DNA of 31,894 nucleotides from a virus: positions 1 through 31,894 of IMG/VR virus record IMGVR_UViG_3300017917_000415. One strand, 5' to 3'. Both the position numbers and the translations under genes were made by a program. Under the pieces are notes generated by a model. It saw only the letters and a list, made by a program, of their open reading frames with translations. It ran no database searches and had not been told where the DNA came from. This document shows positions 1-7,750 of this stretch, piece by piece; position 1 is the first letter of the stretch, and each line of letters starts with the position of its first letter.

Positions 1-9
1 GTTTGGGTC

Positions 10-38
10 TACAATACATGTATTGATTGATTAAAGGA
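10..38 (+). promoter_or_regulatory. Promoter -10 and leader of the first gene (left part cut off)
   Basis: TACAAT at 10-15 is followed by a leader that nearly repeats the one at 304-332 (shared ACATGTATTGATTGATT). The Shine-Dalgarno AAAGGAG at 33-39 precedes the ATG at 45. The -35 box would lie outside the window. The leader similarity to the complete promoter at 281-309 is the main support. Confidence 0.6.
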
Positions 39-44
39 GCTGAC

Positions 45-284
45 ATGACTGAATTCGAATCCAAGTGCTATGGTATGACTGAGCAAGCTATCCGTGAACA
101 GTACATGGAAAGTATTACCGCACGTTTCTCGGGTCTGGAAATGGTCGTCATGGGCATTCTGAGTGACTGCCAAGAAATGATGGCAATGGGAACTGGTCCT
201 CGCTCTGTTGAATACGTTCGTAAACAAATGAACGTAGCTAAATTTATTCTGTCCGAAATGCAAGATGCCAAGCAAGCGGCTTGA
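45..284 (+). CDS. Small conserved-type phage protein, unknown function (79 aa)
   Basis: I do not recognise this 79-residue protein. An in-frame TTG at 27 would add six residues, but AAAGGAG ends six bases before the ATG at 45, so ATG 45 is chosen. The sequence is mostly helical in character, rich in Met and Glu, with no signal peptide or membrane segment. It has its own promoter, and its stop codon lies within the -35 box of the next promoter, so it forms a single-gene unit followed immediately by the ATPase gene. The near-identical leaders of the two genes suggest matched early expression. Function unknown. Confidence 0.75.
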   Translation: MTEFESKCYGMTEQAIREQYMESITARFSGLEMVVMGILSDCQEMMAMGTGPRSVEYVRKQMNVAKFILSEMQDAKQAA

Positions 285-309
285 CAATAAATCGTTTTGG
301 GCATATAAT
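281..309 (+). promoter_or_regulatory. Consensus sigma70 promoter for the ATPase operon
   Basis: TTGACA (281-286), a 17-base spacer, and TATAAT (304-309) match the bacterial vegetative consensus perfectly. The -35 box overlaps the TGA stop (282-284) of the upstream gene. The predicted start near 316 gives a leader of about 24 bases containing GAAAGG before the ATG at 340. The strength of the match predicts early transcription by unmodified host polymerase. Confidence 0.85.
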
Positions 310-339
310 ACATGTATTGATTGATTGAAAGGTAACTAA

Positions 340-1341
340 ATGTCTATTGTTCGTGTTCTCTCTGGTTCTTATCGCAACCAACCCGTCAAAGGTGAAATCT
401 TCACACTGGTCAAAGGCTACCAACTTGGTGCTAAGGGTGGTTTCGTGACTGTCAAAAACGAAGGTCAGTTCCCCGGTCGTCCTGCAGAGGTTCGTGTTCA
501 GGTTGACAATCAGGAACAAATTCAATTCATGAGTGGTAAGCCTGAGGTTGTTGAAACTCCTAAAGAAACTGATGAACAGGCAATGGATCGCATTGCAAGT
601 CGTTTTGCTGTGCTTGATGAAATGTCCAGCGCATGTATCGCAGGCAATATTCGTGCTATGATTGTGACTGGTCCTGCTGGTATTGGTAAGTCGCACGGCG
701 TGACCACTCAAATGGAAAAGGCATCTATGTTTGACAAGATTGCCGGCAAGCGTCCTCGCTTTGAGATTGTCAAAGGTGCTATTTCCGGTATCGGTCTGTT
801 CGCTACACTGTACAAGTACTCCGATGCAAAGAATGTTCTGGTGTTTGATGACTGTGATGTATGGGAAGATCAGGACGCTATCAACGTGTTGAAGGGTGCT
901 CTTGATAGTGGCAAAACTCGCCGTATCTCTTGGAACAAGGACTCTCGTCTGTTGCGTGACGAAGGTGTGCCCAATCAATTCAATTTCAACGGCTCTATCA
1001 TCTTCATTACCAACAAAACTTTTGACAACAAAAAGGCTAGTAAGATTCAACCGCACTTGGATGCTCTCCAGTCTCGTTGTCACTTTCTGGATCTGACTGT
1101 TGACAGTGAGCGTGACAAGATGCTCCGCATCAAGCAAGTTCACCGTGATGCTGATGGTGGTCTGTTCGCTGACTACGATTTCACTCAGGAACAAACTGAT
1201 GAAATTATGTCGTTCATTGAGACTAACCACGCTAAACTGCGTGAGGTGTCATTGCGTATGTGTCTCAAGATTGCTGATCTGGTCAAGATTAGTGCTAACT
1301 GGCGCAAATTGGCACAAGCAACTTGCATGAAGGGTGTTTGA
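340..1341 (+). CDS. AAA-type P-loop ATPase
   Basis: A 333-residue ATP-binding protein. The N-terminal ~70 residues form a small beta-rich region, and a P-loop domain follows. Walker A is GPAGIGKS at residues 111-118. Walker B is VFDDCD around residues 168-173, preceded by a hydrophobic strand. A later strand ending in TNK (sensor-1-like) precedes the helical C-terminus. Such stand-alone AAA proteins are frequent in T4-like phages of aquatic bacteria, but their target is not established, and I infer only ATP-dependent remodelling. The start is supported by GAAAGG and the strong promoter just upstream. Its stop overlaps the next start (ATGA), so the downstream small genes are probably co-translated. 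Confidence 0.85.
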   Translation: MSIVRVLSGSYRNQPVKGEIFTLVKGYQLGAKGGFVTVKNEGQFPGRPAEVRVQVDNQEQIQFMSGKPEVVETPKETDEQAMDRIASRFAVLDEMSSACIAGNIRAMIVTGPAGIGKSHGVTTQMEKASMFDKIAGKRPRFEIVKGAISGIGLFATLYKYSDAKNVLVFDDCDVWEDQDAINVLKGALDSGKTRRISWNKDSRLLRDEGVPNQFNFNGSIIFITNKTFDNKKASKIQPHLDALQSRCHFLDLTVDSERDKMLRIKQVHRDADGGLFADYDFTQEQTDEIMSFIETNHAKLREVSLRMCLKIADLVKISANWRKLAQATCMKGV

Positions 1342-1565
1342 TGAACGAACGAATTAAAGAACTTGTTAAGCGGGCCGGCGGACATTTCTCTACTCGCAAC
1401 TTAATGAGCAATCCTGTACAACATCGGGAGTCTATTGAGTTATGGGATGATAGGATTGAAAAGTTCGCCGAGTTGATTGTCAAGGAATGTCGTGATATGT
1501 TTGTAGTCAATAGTGTCAGTTGGAATCTCTTAAATGAGAAACTAGAACATTTCGGAGTTGAATGA
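1341..1565 (+). CDS. Small protein, paralogue of the one at 1657 (74 aa)
   Basis: This begins in the ATGA overlap with the ATPase gene. It shares with the protein at 1657-1875 an N-terminal MNERI-x-EL, a central EKFAELIV-[KR]-EC block, and a C-terminal EHFGVE. The middle parts differ. No enzymatic motif or membrane segment is visible. The pair looks like a local duplication whose ends are conserved and whose centres have diverged. Function unknown. Confidence 0.75.
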   Translation: MNERIKELVKRAGGHFSTRNLMSNPVQHRESIELWDDRIEKFAELIVKECRDMFVVNSVSWNLLNEKLEHFGVE

Positions 1566-1660
1566 TGATTGAATTTTTAATAGTGTATGCTATTGCTCTC
1601 GGAATGTTATTCCTGTTGGCAATAGTGGGCAGTCTTTTTGTTAAAGGATTAGACAAGTGA
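1562..1660 (+). CDS. 32-residue single-pass membrane peptide
   Basis: A very short reading frame: start ATG 1562 (or the adjacent ATG 1565), stop TGA 1658-1660. It overlaps both neighbours by the usual few bases. The product starts MMIEFLIVYAIALG and is one long hydrophobic stretch of about 24 residues ending in a Lys/Asp-containing tail (KGLDK), as expected of a small single-pass inner-membrane peptide. The overlap on both sides and the membrane-type composition are the evidence that it is real. Small phage membrane peptides can act on host envelope or lysis, but nothing here shows which. Confidence 0.6.
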   Translation: MMIEFLIVYAIALGMLFLLAIVGSLFVKGLDK

Positions 1661-1875
1661 ACGAACGAATTCAAGAACTTGCCAATCAAATGTTTAGCAT
1701 GGAACAATTTGAGTATGCTGAGGAATTCCTAAACGATGAATTCCTGGAAAAGTTCGCTGAGTTGATTGTTCGGGAGTGTGCTGGTATTAGTGAACAACAC
1801 AATAGGAACTACTACACAAGTCATGGACAAATAATTGCAAATAAGATTAAAGAACATTTCGGAGTTGAAGAATGA
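1657..1875 (+). CDS. Small protein, paralogue of the one at 1341 (72 aa)
   Basis: Starts at GTG 1657 in a GTGA overlap with the stop of the membrane peptide. It shares MNERI-x-EL at the start, EKFAELIVREC in the middle and EHFGVE near the end with the product of 1341-1565. The segment between the first two blocks is longer and acidic. No catalytic motif is visible. Translation is probably coupled to both neighbours through the overlaps. Function unknown. Confidence 0.75.
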   Translation: MNERIQELANQMFSMEQFEYAEEFLNDEFLEKFAELIVRECAGISEQHNRNYYTSHGQIIANKIKEHFGVEE

Positions 1876-2141
1876 AACAGCGTGGATTTACTCTTATTGA
1901 GTTGATGGTTGGTATCATCTTTATGGTCTGCCTCGGCATTATGGTAATTGGCGCACTTGGTGCCAGAGACAATGCTATTAGTTGGGGTGTCAATGGTGTA
2001 ACCGAAATGCGATGCATTGATGGCTACAAGTTTGTAATCGGTGCGCATGGCCAGGCCCGTCAAGTAATGGATGAGTTTGGTAAAGGTGTCAAGTGTGAAA
2101 TGATTGTCCCCGGTAAGTCAGGTTCATTTGGTTCTATGTAA
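1872..2141 (+). CDS. Type IV pilin/pseudopilin-like protein (89 aa)
   Basis: The N-terminus carries a textbook class III (prepilin) signal: a short basic leader MKQRG, cleavage expected between G5 and F6, then FTLIELMVGI with the conserved Glu at position 5 of the mature chain, followed by about 20 hydrophobic residues. The remaining ~55 residues contain two Cys that could form a disulfide, as in pilin C-terminal loops. If processed by the host PilD-type peptidase it would enter the inner membrane as a minor pilin or pseudopilin mimic. That role is inference; the motif is plain. It is the last gene before the terminator at 2195. Confidence 0.8.
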   Translation: MKQRGFTLIELMVGIIFMVCLGIMVIGALGARDNAISWGVNGVTEMRCIDGYKFVIGAHGQARQVMDEFGKGVKCEMIVPGKSGSFGSM

Positions 2142-2194
2142 GTTACTGCCGTGTGAAGGCAAGAGGGCAACGACAATAAGTCCCTCCCCTATAT

Positions 2195-2220
2195 AAAGGA
2201 GACTTCGGTCTCCTTTTTTT
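2195..2220 (+). terminator. Rho-independent terminator
   Basis: The stem AAAGGAGAC (2195-2203) pairs with GTCTCCTTT (2208-2216) around a TTCG loop, and the T-run extends to 2220. It closes the first transcription unit before the promoter at 2231-2259. The stretch 2142-2194 holds no gene that I can support. Confidence 0.9.
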
Positions 2221-2230
2221 GCCTGTTTAT

Positions 2231-2259
2231 TTGCTTTTCTCTGATTACTTTTGTATAAT
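2231..2259 (+). promoter_or_regulatory. Promoter predicting a leaderless mRNA (gene at 2266)
   Basis: TTGCTT (2231-2236), a 17-base spacer and TATAAT (2254-2259). Only six bases separate the -10 box from ATG 2266, so the normal start position falls on the A of the ATG. No Shine-Dalgarno precedes the ATG. The same arrangement recurs at 4744, 17878, 20280 and 29035. Confidence 0.7.
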
Positions 2260-2265
2260 CTATGA

Positions 2266-3282
2266 ATGGCAGAATTAAAATCTAAAGAAGATATTCTATA
2301 CTTTATGAAAAGTGGCTTATTGAGAATAAGCCGGAGTGACCTACGGTTCATAACAAATCTGCAAACCATCGCTAATACAAAAAAGTATGTTACTAGCAAT
2401 CAAGCAAATCTACTTGACAAAATCATCGTAAAATACGAACGGCAAATAGCCAAACATGAATTACATGTTAATCATCTAGTTTCTCTACCCTGGAATGTAG
2501 AAGTTTTAGAAAGTGCCAATTCATACACCAATGCATTTATTGTCATTGAGCATGGAAGAATATATTTCAGATCACCGTATAACAAACATTTTATAACAGA
2601 CTTTAGGAATAATTCAGCGGGATTGTTAACGTGGAATATGGAGTTAAAAAGGTATGAGGGTGATTATAGCACTGCTGCCTTGAAACTATTAACAACAATG
2701 GTTCCTAAATATTTCAACACAGTAAATTACTGTGAGGAAACTACTAGGCTCTTAGATTCTATTGCGAGATATAATGGCAAGTTATACTGGGACCCTACAC
2801 TAGTATCCGTTAATGATCGTTTAATGATTGTTGCTGCCAACCAACATCTTAATGAAGCGTTAAAGGATGTTGAATTGAATGCTGATATGAAAACTCTTGC
2901 GTTATTGGCAAACTACGGAGTTAAAGTACATCACTCATTACTGCAAACTGATGCAGAAATATTTGCTGCCAAGTATGATCCTATAGTAGAAATAGCAGAC
3001 ATTTCTAACCTAGTTGTGTGGTTAAAAGAATTAGAATGCGACTATGTATACTTGTCAGGTGGAAATAGTTTAAGCAGAATCATTAAGATTATGATTTCAG
3101 AGTTAAATAGTAAGAACATCATGCACTCTGTGGTCACGTATAGAGAAAAGCCATCAGACCCTACTCAATTCAAATTCCCAGTGTTAGTAAGATTCACACG
3201 CACAGGAAACATTGACGTTGAACCAAAAAGAATTGCCAAAATTATCACAATGGTAAATTCTGAACCAATAGACATAAAATGA
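2266..3282 (+). CDS. Unknown protein heading the uvsW operon (338 aa)
   Basis: Not recognised with confidence. Around residues 45-60 it has a NQANLLDKIIVKYERQ segment of a type seen near the N-termini of some phage nucleic-acid enzymes. After that come a mixed alpha/beta region and a C-terminal part that could form a nucleotide-binding-like strand (CDYVYLSGGNSL, then conserved basic residues). There is no Walker A or nuclease signature. It overlaps uvsW by four bases (ATGA), so a role with that helicase in recombination or replication is likely, though only from context. The start at ATG 2266 is favoured over the out-of-frame ATG at 2262. Confidence 0.75.
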   Translation: MAELKSKEDILYFMKSGLLRISRSDLRFITNLQTIANTKKYVTSNQANLLDKIIVKYERQIAKHELHVNHLVSLPWNVEVLESANSYTNAFIVIEHGRIYFRSPYNKHFITDFRNNSAGLLTWNMELKRYEGDYSTAALKLLTTMVPKYFNTVNYCEETTRLLDSIARYNGKLYWDPTLVSVNDRLMIVAANQHLNEALKDVELNADMKTLALLANYGVKVHHSLLQTDAEIFAAKYDPIVEIADISNLVVWLKELECDYVYLSGGNSLSRIIKIMISELNSKNIMHSVVTYREKPSDPTQFKFPVLVRFTRTGNIDVEPKRIAKIITMVNSEPIDIK

Positions 3283-4766
3283 AACAGTGTAAATTAATAA
3301 TCAAAGATGAAGTAAACGTAAAGCTTGAGGGCTTAGAACTGGGTGATCGCAAGACACTGTTAAAGATGTTTGAGTTTGAAGTGCCCGGTGCACGATATCT
3401 ACCTAGTGTTCGTTTAGGTAGATGGAATGGTAAGACAAGTTATTTTGCATTGGGTGGTAGCACATACATTAATCTGCTTCCAGAGATTCTACCTCTGTTA
3501 GATCAAGCAGGATATGATATTGATCTAGATGACCAACGTGAATACACAACCACATTCAATTTTGCTCAAGTGTCCGAGGAGACATTCAAGCACAAGGTTT
3601 GGCCCGCAAAGCACCCCATGGCGGGACAACCTGTTGTATTGCGTGACTATCAAATTGAAATCATCAACAACTTTCTAGCAAACCCTCAGTCAATACAAGA
3701 AGTCGCAACTGGCGCAGGCAAGACATTAACAACAGCGGCACTGAGTTTAAGTGTAGAAGAATATGGAAGAAGTATCGTTATCGTCCCTAATAAGGACCTC
3801 GTTCGTCAGACAGAAGCTGATTATATCAACTTGGGTCTTGATGTTGGTGTTTATTTTGGTGACCGTAAAGAACTTGGACGTACCCACACGATATGTACAT
3901 GGCAGTCGCTTAACAACATGATGAAGAAAACTCAGTCAGGAGAGGCTGAAGTTTCTATTGTAGAATTCATTGAGGATGTTGTTTGCGTCATGGTTGACGA
4001 AGTACACATGGCTAAAGCTGACGCACTAAAAGCATTATTGACAGGTCCAATGGCACGTATTCCTATTCGTTGGGGCTTGACCGGAACTATACCTAAGTCT
4101 AAATTTGAATTCATGTCATTGTTTGTTAGCTTAGGTAACGTGATCGGTAAGTTGTCTGCAAAAGAATTGCAAGACAAGGGAGTACTTGCACAATGTCACG
4201 TGAACATTGTACAGCTAAAAGATGAAGTTGAGTTTACCAACTATCAAAGCGAACTGAAATATCTAACTGAAAACAGTGAGCGTTTAGATGCCATTGCTAC
4301 ACTTATAAAGAAGGTTTCTGAAGGTGGCAATACACTGATATTAGTTGATAGAATCAGTGCTGGTAAAGAACTACAGCGTAGATTAAGTAACATATTCAGT
4401 CTATTGAAAGACGCACCTGATGTATCTTTTGTTTCGGGTGAAACTAATCTAACTGAACGTAGGGAAAGCTATGACGAAGTAGCAACAGCAAGCAATAAGA
4501 TTATCATTGCAACATATGGCGTAGCCGCAGTCGGTATCAATATACCTCGCATCTTTAACTTGGTTCTGTTAGAGCCCGGAAAGTCGTTCGTCAGAGTTAT
4601 TCAGTCAATCGGACGAGGGATTCGTAAAGCAGAGGACAAAGACTTTGTTCAAATCTGGGATATTACCAGCACATGCAAGTTTGCAAAACGTCATTTGACT
4701 CAACGAAAAAATTACTACAAAGAAGCAAATTATCCATTTGATCTTGAAAAACTAGTCTATAAGTGA
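3279..4766 (+). CDS. uvsW: UvsW-like superfamily 2 DNA/RNA helicase
   Basis: A 495-residue SF2 helicase, close to T4 UvsW (about 500 residues). Motif I is ATGAGKT with the P-loop Gly-Ala-Gly-Lys-Thr at residues 145-149. Motif II is DEVH at 240-243. Motif III is LTGT shortly after. The second RecA-like domain contains GINIPR and the arginine-finger motif QSIGRGIRK (442-450). The N-terminal ~110 residues match the position of the UvsW substrate-recognition domain. In T4, UvsW unwinds branched DNA and R-loops and helps switch replication from origin- to recombination-dependent mode. It is translationally coupled to the gene at 2266. Confidence 0.95.
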   Translation: MKQCKLIIKDEVNVKLEGLELGDRKTLLKMFEFEVPGARYLPSVRLGRWNGKTSYFALGGSTYINLLPEILPLLDQAGYDIDLDDQREYTTTFNFAQVSEETFKHKVWPAKHPMAGQPVVLRDYQIEIINNFLANPQSIQEVATGAGKTLTTAALSLSVEEYGRSIVIVPNKDLVRQTEADYINLGLDVGVYFGDRKELGRTHTICTWQSLNNMMKKTQSGEAEVSIVEFIEDVVCVMVDEVHMAKADALKALLTGPMARIPIRWGLTGTIPKSKFEFMSLFVSLGNVIGKLSAKELQDKGVLAQCHVNIVQLKDEVEFTNYQSELKYLTENSERLDAIATLIKKVSEGGNTLILVDRISAGKELQRRLSNIFSLLKDAPDVSFVSGETNLTERRESYDEVATASNKIIIATYGVAAVGINIPRIFNLVLLEPGKSFVRVIQSIGRGIRKAEDKDFVQIWDITSTCKFAKRHLTQRKNYYKEANYPFDLEKLVYK

Positions 4767-4772
4767 TATTAT
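4744..4772 (+). promoter_or_regulatory. Promoter predicting a leaderless mRNA (gene at 4779)
   Basis: TTGAAA (4744-4749), a 17-base spacer and TATTAT (4767-4772), with an extended -10 TG at 4764-4765. Six bases lie between the -10 box and ATG 4779. The -35 and most of the spacer lie inside the 3' end of uvsW. No Shine-Dalgarno is present upstream of the ATG. Confidence 0.6.
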
Positions 4773-4778
4773 TAAAAT

Positions 4779-5279
4779 ATGAACATATTATTGTTAGATA
4801 ACACAAAATACAATTTAGAAAATCTCCCAGAAGAAGTAGATGATCTTAGATTCGCCATCTTAGATAACTCCAATCCTCAAAACGTTGATTACCATTATAT
4901 CCCTCTTATTTTCTTAGAGTCTTTTAGCGCACCCGCACTAGTTTTGCGAATAGGTGATGCTACTATCAAGATGCCAGTTGATTGGCAAATATTGATAGGA
5001 GAAAAAGAACACGGTGACTTAGAGACACTACCACTTACTAGTATCAATGACAGAGGATTTAATGCGTTTGAATTTAATCCATTAACAAGTTTCAGCCCAA
5101 GCTTCTTACCTATTGAAATTATAGACATATACCATGATGTAACATGGTATGCACCTAGATTAAAGAACGGTCAATTCTTGTGCGTACCTATTGACGATGG
5201 CAAAGAACCCAGATGTGTTTACTTTGTTAAAGAGATTAGTAGAAACTGTGAGATTGTAGATTATAGTCAGGCATTCTAA
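4779..5279 (+). CDS. Conserved T4-like protein of unknown function (166 aa)
   Basis: A soluble acidic protein with no membrane segment or catalytic motif that I can name. Its pattern (MNILLLDN start, a central IGEKEHGDLETLPLTSINDRGF segment, and a Trp/Tyr-containing C-terminal half) is of a kind I associate with genes beside uvsW in marine T4-like phages, where function is unassigned. It has its own probable leaderless promoter and abuts the next gene by TAATG, so it probably belongs to the replication set. Confidence 0.8.
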   Translation: MNILLLDNTKYNLENLPEEVDDLRFAILDNSNPQNVDYHYIPLIFLESFSAPALVLRIGDATIKMPVDWQILIGEKEHGDLETLPLTSINDRGFNAFEFNPLTSFSPSFLPIEIIDIYHDVTWYAPRLKNGQFLCVPIDDGKEPRCVYFVKEISRNCEIVDYSQAF

Positions 5280-5875
5280 TGGCAACTAAAAAAGCAACAA
5301 CCCCTGCTGATGAAAAGCTAGACAAGCAAGACTTCCCGTTGTTTGATGCACTCAACGCATTAGACAGAAAAGACTATGCTTGGTTTGATTCATTATCAGA
5401 AGAACAACAGCGTAAGTTTGTAGCGTTTATGATGATAAAATACATGAGCTACATTAAAGGATCTGGTGCAGTCGCAGCCTATTATGCAATGAGCACTGAC
5501 ATAAACGCAAACAAGTATTTCTTTAACGAATATGTTAGTAAGCATCCTAAGTTGCAATGGTTGATGTTGTGTGCTTCAAGTCCGGGCAAGGGCAAACAAT
5601 TTCATCCTTGGATACCGCAGATTAAAGAGAAGGTTAGTCTTCTCAAAGAACATGCAAAAGCTTCGGACATAAAAGAATACTTTAAGAAAATTTATCCATC
5701 TAGCGTTAGCGATAGTGACTTGAAAGAATTAGCAGATGCATATGTGGATGAGCACAAAAGAAAAATGTATCTTGCTAATAAATTCCCTTCAATGAAGATT
5801 GCTGACATAGACTTATTGAGTCAATTGGTTACAGATGAAGAAATCAAGCAATACGAAAAAGACTTCGGAAACTGA
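5279..5875 (+). CDS. Probable DNA polymerase clamp-loader small subunit (gp62-like)
   Basis: A 198-residue protein, near T4 gp62 (187). The features that match the phage clamp-loader A family are an N-terminal FPLFDALNALDRKDY segment, then KFVAFMMIKYMS, then HPKLQWLMLC followed by a basic GKGKQFHPW motif (compare the GKRYGKW region of T4 gp62). gp62 bridges the gp44 ATPases and loads the gp45 clamp. A gp44 partner is not in this window, and in T4 the two genes are adjacent, so the placement is unusual. The assignment rests on motif order rather than a search. The start overlaps the previous stop (TAATG). Confidence 0.6.
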   Translation: MATKKATTPADEKLDKQDFPLFDALNALDRKDYAWFDSLSEEQQRKFVAFMMIKYMSYIKGSGAVAAYYAMSTDINANKYFFNEYVSKHPKLQWLMLCASSPGKGKQFHPWIPQIKEKVSLLKEHAKASDIKEYFKKIYPSSVSDSDLKELADAYVDEHKRKMYLANKFPSMKIADIDLLSQLVTDEEIKQYEKDFGN

Positions 5876-6554
5876 TCTGCCGCACTATGGATGTGAATTC
5901 TGTGGCCGTACATTTGCACGTGAGTCTACTATCACTAAGCATATTTGCGAATACAAACACAGATGGCTAGAAAAAGATAGAGCAGGAAACCGTATTGGCT
6001 TTCAAGTTTGGTTACAGTTCTATAAAAAGAACAGTGCAAGTTCTAAGAATCGCACATATGAAGAATTCATAAAGTCTGCGTACTACACTGCATTCGTTAA
6101 GTTTGGTAATTACTGCGTTGACATAAATGCCATTAACGTTGGTAGATTTGCAGATTGGCTATTAAAGAACCAAGTAAAGATTGATACATGGTGCGCAGAC
6201 AGTACATATACCAAGTACTTGATTGATTACTTGAGAGTAGAAGATCCGTTAGACGCTATCGCTAGAAGCATTGAAACAACATTGTCAATGGCAGAGACTG
6301 CGGGTATTCTGAGCAAAGATATACTACGCTATGGAAATGCAAACAGAATATGCCATAACATTACCGTGGGTAAGATTAGTCCGTGGATGCTGTATCAATG
6401 TCCTAGTGGTACACAGTTCTTGGGTAACTTGAATGATTCTCAAGTTAATATGATTATTGACTATATCAATCCAGAACAATGGAAGATCAAATTCAATCGT
6501 GAGCCAGAGAATGTTAAGCAAGTAAAAGAGATACTTGCACTAGCGGGTTACTGA
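5835..6554 (+). CDS. C2H2 zinc-finger phage protein (239 aa)
   Basis: The N-terminus has one zinc finger: C20-x2-C23-x12-H36-x5-H42, with the typical aromatic and Leu/Ile positions between. The remaining ~190 residues are a largely alpha-helical domain with conserved-looking aromatic motifs (YEEFIKSAYYTAFVKFG and GKISPWMLYQC). Similar single-finger proteins occur next to replication genes in T4-like phages of marine bacteria; I know of no proven role, and DNA or RNA binding is inferred. It overlaps the gp62-like gene by 41 bases. No later Met or Val start precedes the finger, so the ATG at 5835 is needed. Confidence 0.8.
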   Translation: MKKSSNTKKTSETDLPHYGCEFCGRTFARESTITKHICEYKHRWLEKDRAGNRIGFQVWLQFYKKNSASSKNRTYEEFIKSAYYTAFVKFGNYCVDINAINVGRFADWLLKNQVKIDTWCADSTYTKYLIDYLRVEDPLDAIARSIETTLSMAETAGILSKDILRYGNANRICHNITVGKISPWMLYQCPSGTQFLGNLNDSQVNMIIDYINPEQWKIKFNREPENVKQVKEILALAGY

Positions 6555-7750
6555 TGGATCCCATATTTTGCTCATTAGCCCACACAGGGTTTAACGCTAC
6601 TAGTAGTGGCACAGCAACACCTTGCTGTGCAATTGCCCACAAGTACATACCCGAAAGAAGAAGTCGCAAGCCCTTGATTGAAAAGCTGAATCATATTAAT
6701 TTGATTCGTGTTAGAGCGCAACTAAAAGCTGGATTATGGCCAAGCGAATGCTCAACTTGCAAAAAATCAGAGGCTGCGAATTTAGGTTCACTAAGAACAG
6801 TGTTCAATCAGTATAGATTAGATAGAGGACTAGATACTAATCTTACAGGTACAGTTACTCCGGCAGACATATATTCATTGCATGTATCAGTGGGAAACAA
6901 ATGCAACAGTAAGTGTATGACTTGCAATCCAGGCTCCAGCAATCTATGGCAAGATGAATGGAAGACGGTTTGGAATATAAATCAAATCACTAACAATAGC
7001 GATTCAATCTTAGACAACCCATTAGCGATAGACGAGTTAATAACAGATTTTGTCAACTTAAAGAAGATTACATTCTTAGGAGGCGAACCTACTATCAATG
7101 ATAACCACCTAATATACCTAAACAAGCTTATAGAAAATAACAGAAGCACTGATATTGATTTGGGGTATGTCACTAATCTAACAGGCATTGATGACTCATT
7201 GCTTGATGTATGGAGTAAGTTTAGAAACATTGACCTTAACATATCAATAGATGCATACGGGGCAAAGAACGATTATATTCGTTATCCTATTAAATGGCAA
7301 AAGGTAGAATCAAACCTAAGAAAATTTTTAGATTGGGCTAGCAAAGACAAAATTTCTATAGGTCTTAGTCTAACACCCAGTGCCTTTAACTGTATTCATT
7401 TAGATGAAGTTTATGAGTTTTGGTACAGTCTATTGGCAGAATACAATCTACCCATGTACTATGGCATTGCATTGAATAAGATAACTTATCCTATGTATAC
7501 CAGTATGCGTATCACATCATTGTCTTATCGCAACACAGGGATTACTAAGCTAGAAAATATAAAAAAGAAACTACCGCTTGAGTCCCACCGTTCAATTGAC
7601 TATTGTATTGAAATGTTAAACGAACCTATGTTAGATACTGAAACTATAGAAACAGGAAAACACTTTATACAAAAGTCGGACTTGTATCGCAAGCGAAATC
7701 TAAGAGATTATGTACCCGAACTATACGATGAACTATGGAAAAGAAACTAA
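6554..7750 (+). CDS. Radical SAM protein with SPASM/twitch-like cysteines
   Basis: A 398-residue protein. The radical SAM cluster motif C117-x3-C121-x2-C124 is followed by the GGEP motif at 176-179, which contacts S-adenosylmethionine in this family. The N-terminal region has more cysteines (C6, the C24-C25 pair, and a CSTCKKSE block) that could hold an auxiliary cluster. Twitch/SPASM-type radical SAM proteins are recurrent in T4-like phages of aquatic bacteria, where the substrate is unknown; peptide or RNA modification are the usual proposals. It starts in a TGATG overlap with the zinc-finger gene and overlaps the first gene of the small-gene array. Confidence 0.85.
   Translation: MDPIFCSLAHTGFNATSSGTATPCCAIAHKYIPERRSRKPLIEKLNHINLIRVRAQLKAGLWPSECSTCKKSEAANLGSLRTVFNQYRLDRGLDTNLTGTVTPADIYSLHVSVGNKCNSKCMTCNPGSSNLWQDEWKTVWNINQITNNSDSILDNPLAIDELITDFVNLKKITFLGGEPTINDNHLIYLNKLIENNRSTDIDLGYVTNLTGIDDSLLDVWSKFRNIDLNISIDAYGAKNDYIRYPIKWQKVESNLRKFLDWASKDKISIGLSLTPSAFNCIHLDEVYEFWYSLLAEYNLPMYYGIALNKITYPMYTSMRITSLSYRNTGITKLENIKKKLPLESHRSIDYCIEMLNEPMLDTETIETGKHFIQKSDLYRKRNLRDYVPELYDELWKRN

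Noticed and set aside
244-1230. A 328-codon open frame on the minus strand opposite the ATPase gene
   Set aside because: The plus-strand product has Walker A/B motifs, a consensus promoter and a ribosome-binding site; the minus frame gives a Thr/Ile/His-rich protein with none of these.
2186-2196. CTATATAAAG before the terminator as a late promoter
   Set aside because: It lacks the TAAATA core and is followed directly by a terminator rather than by a gene.
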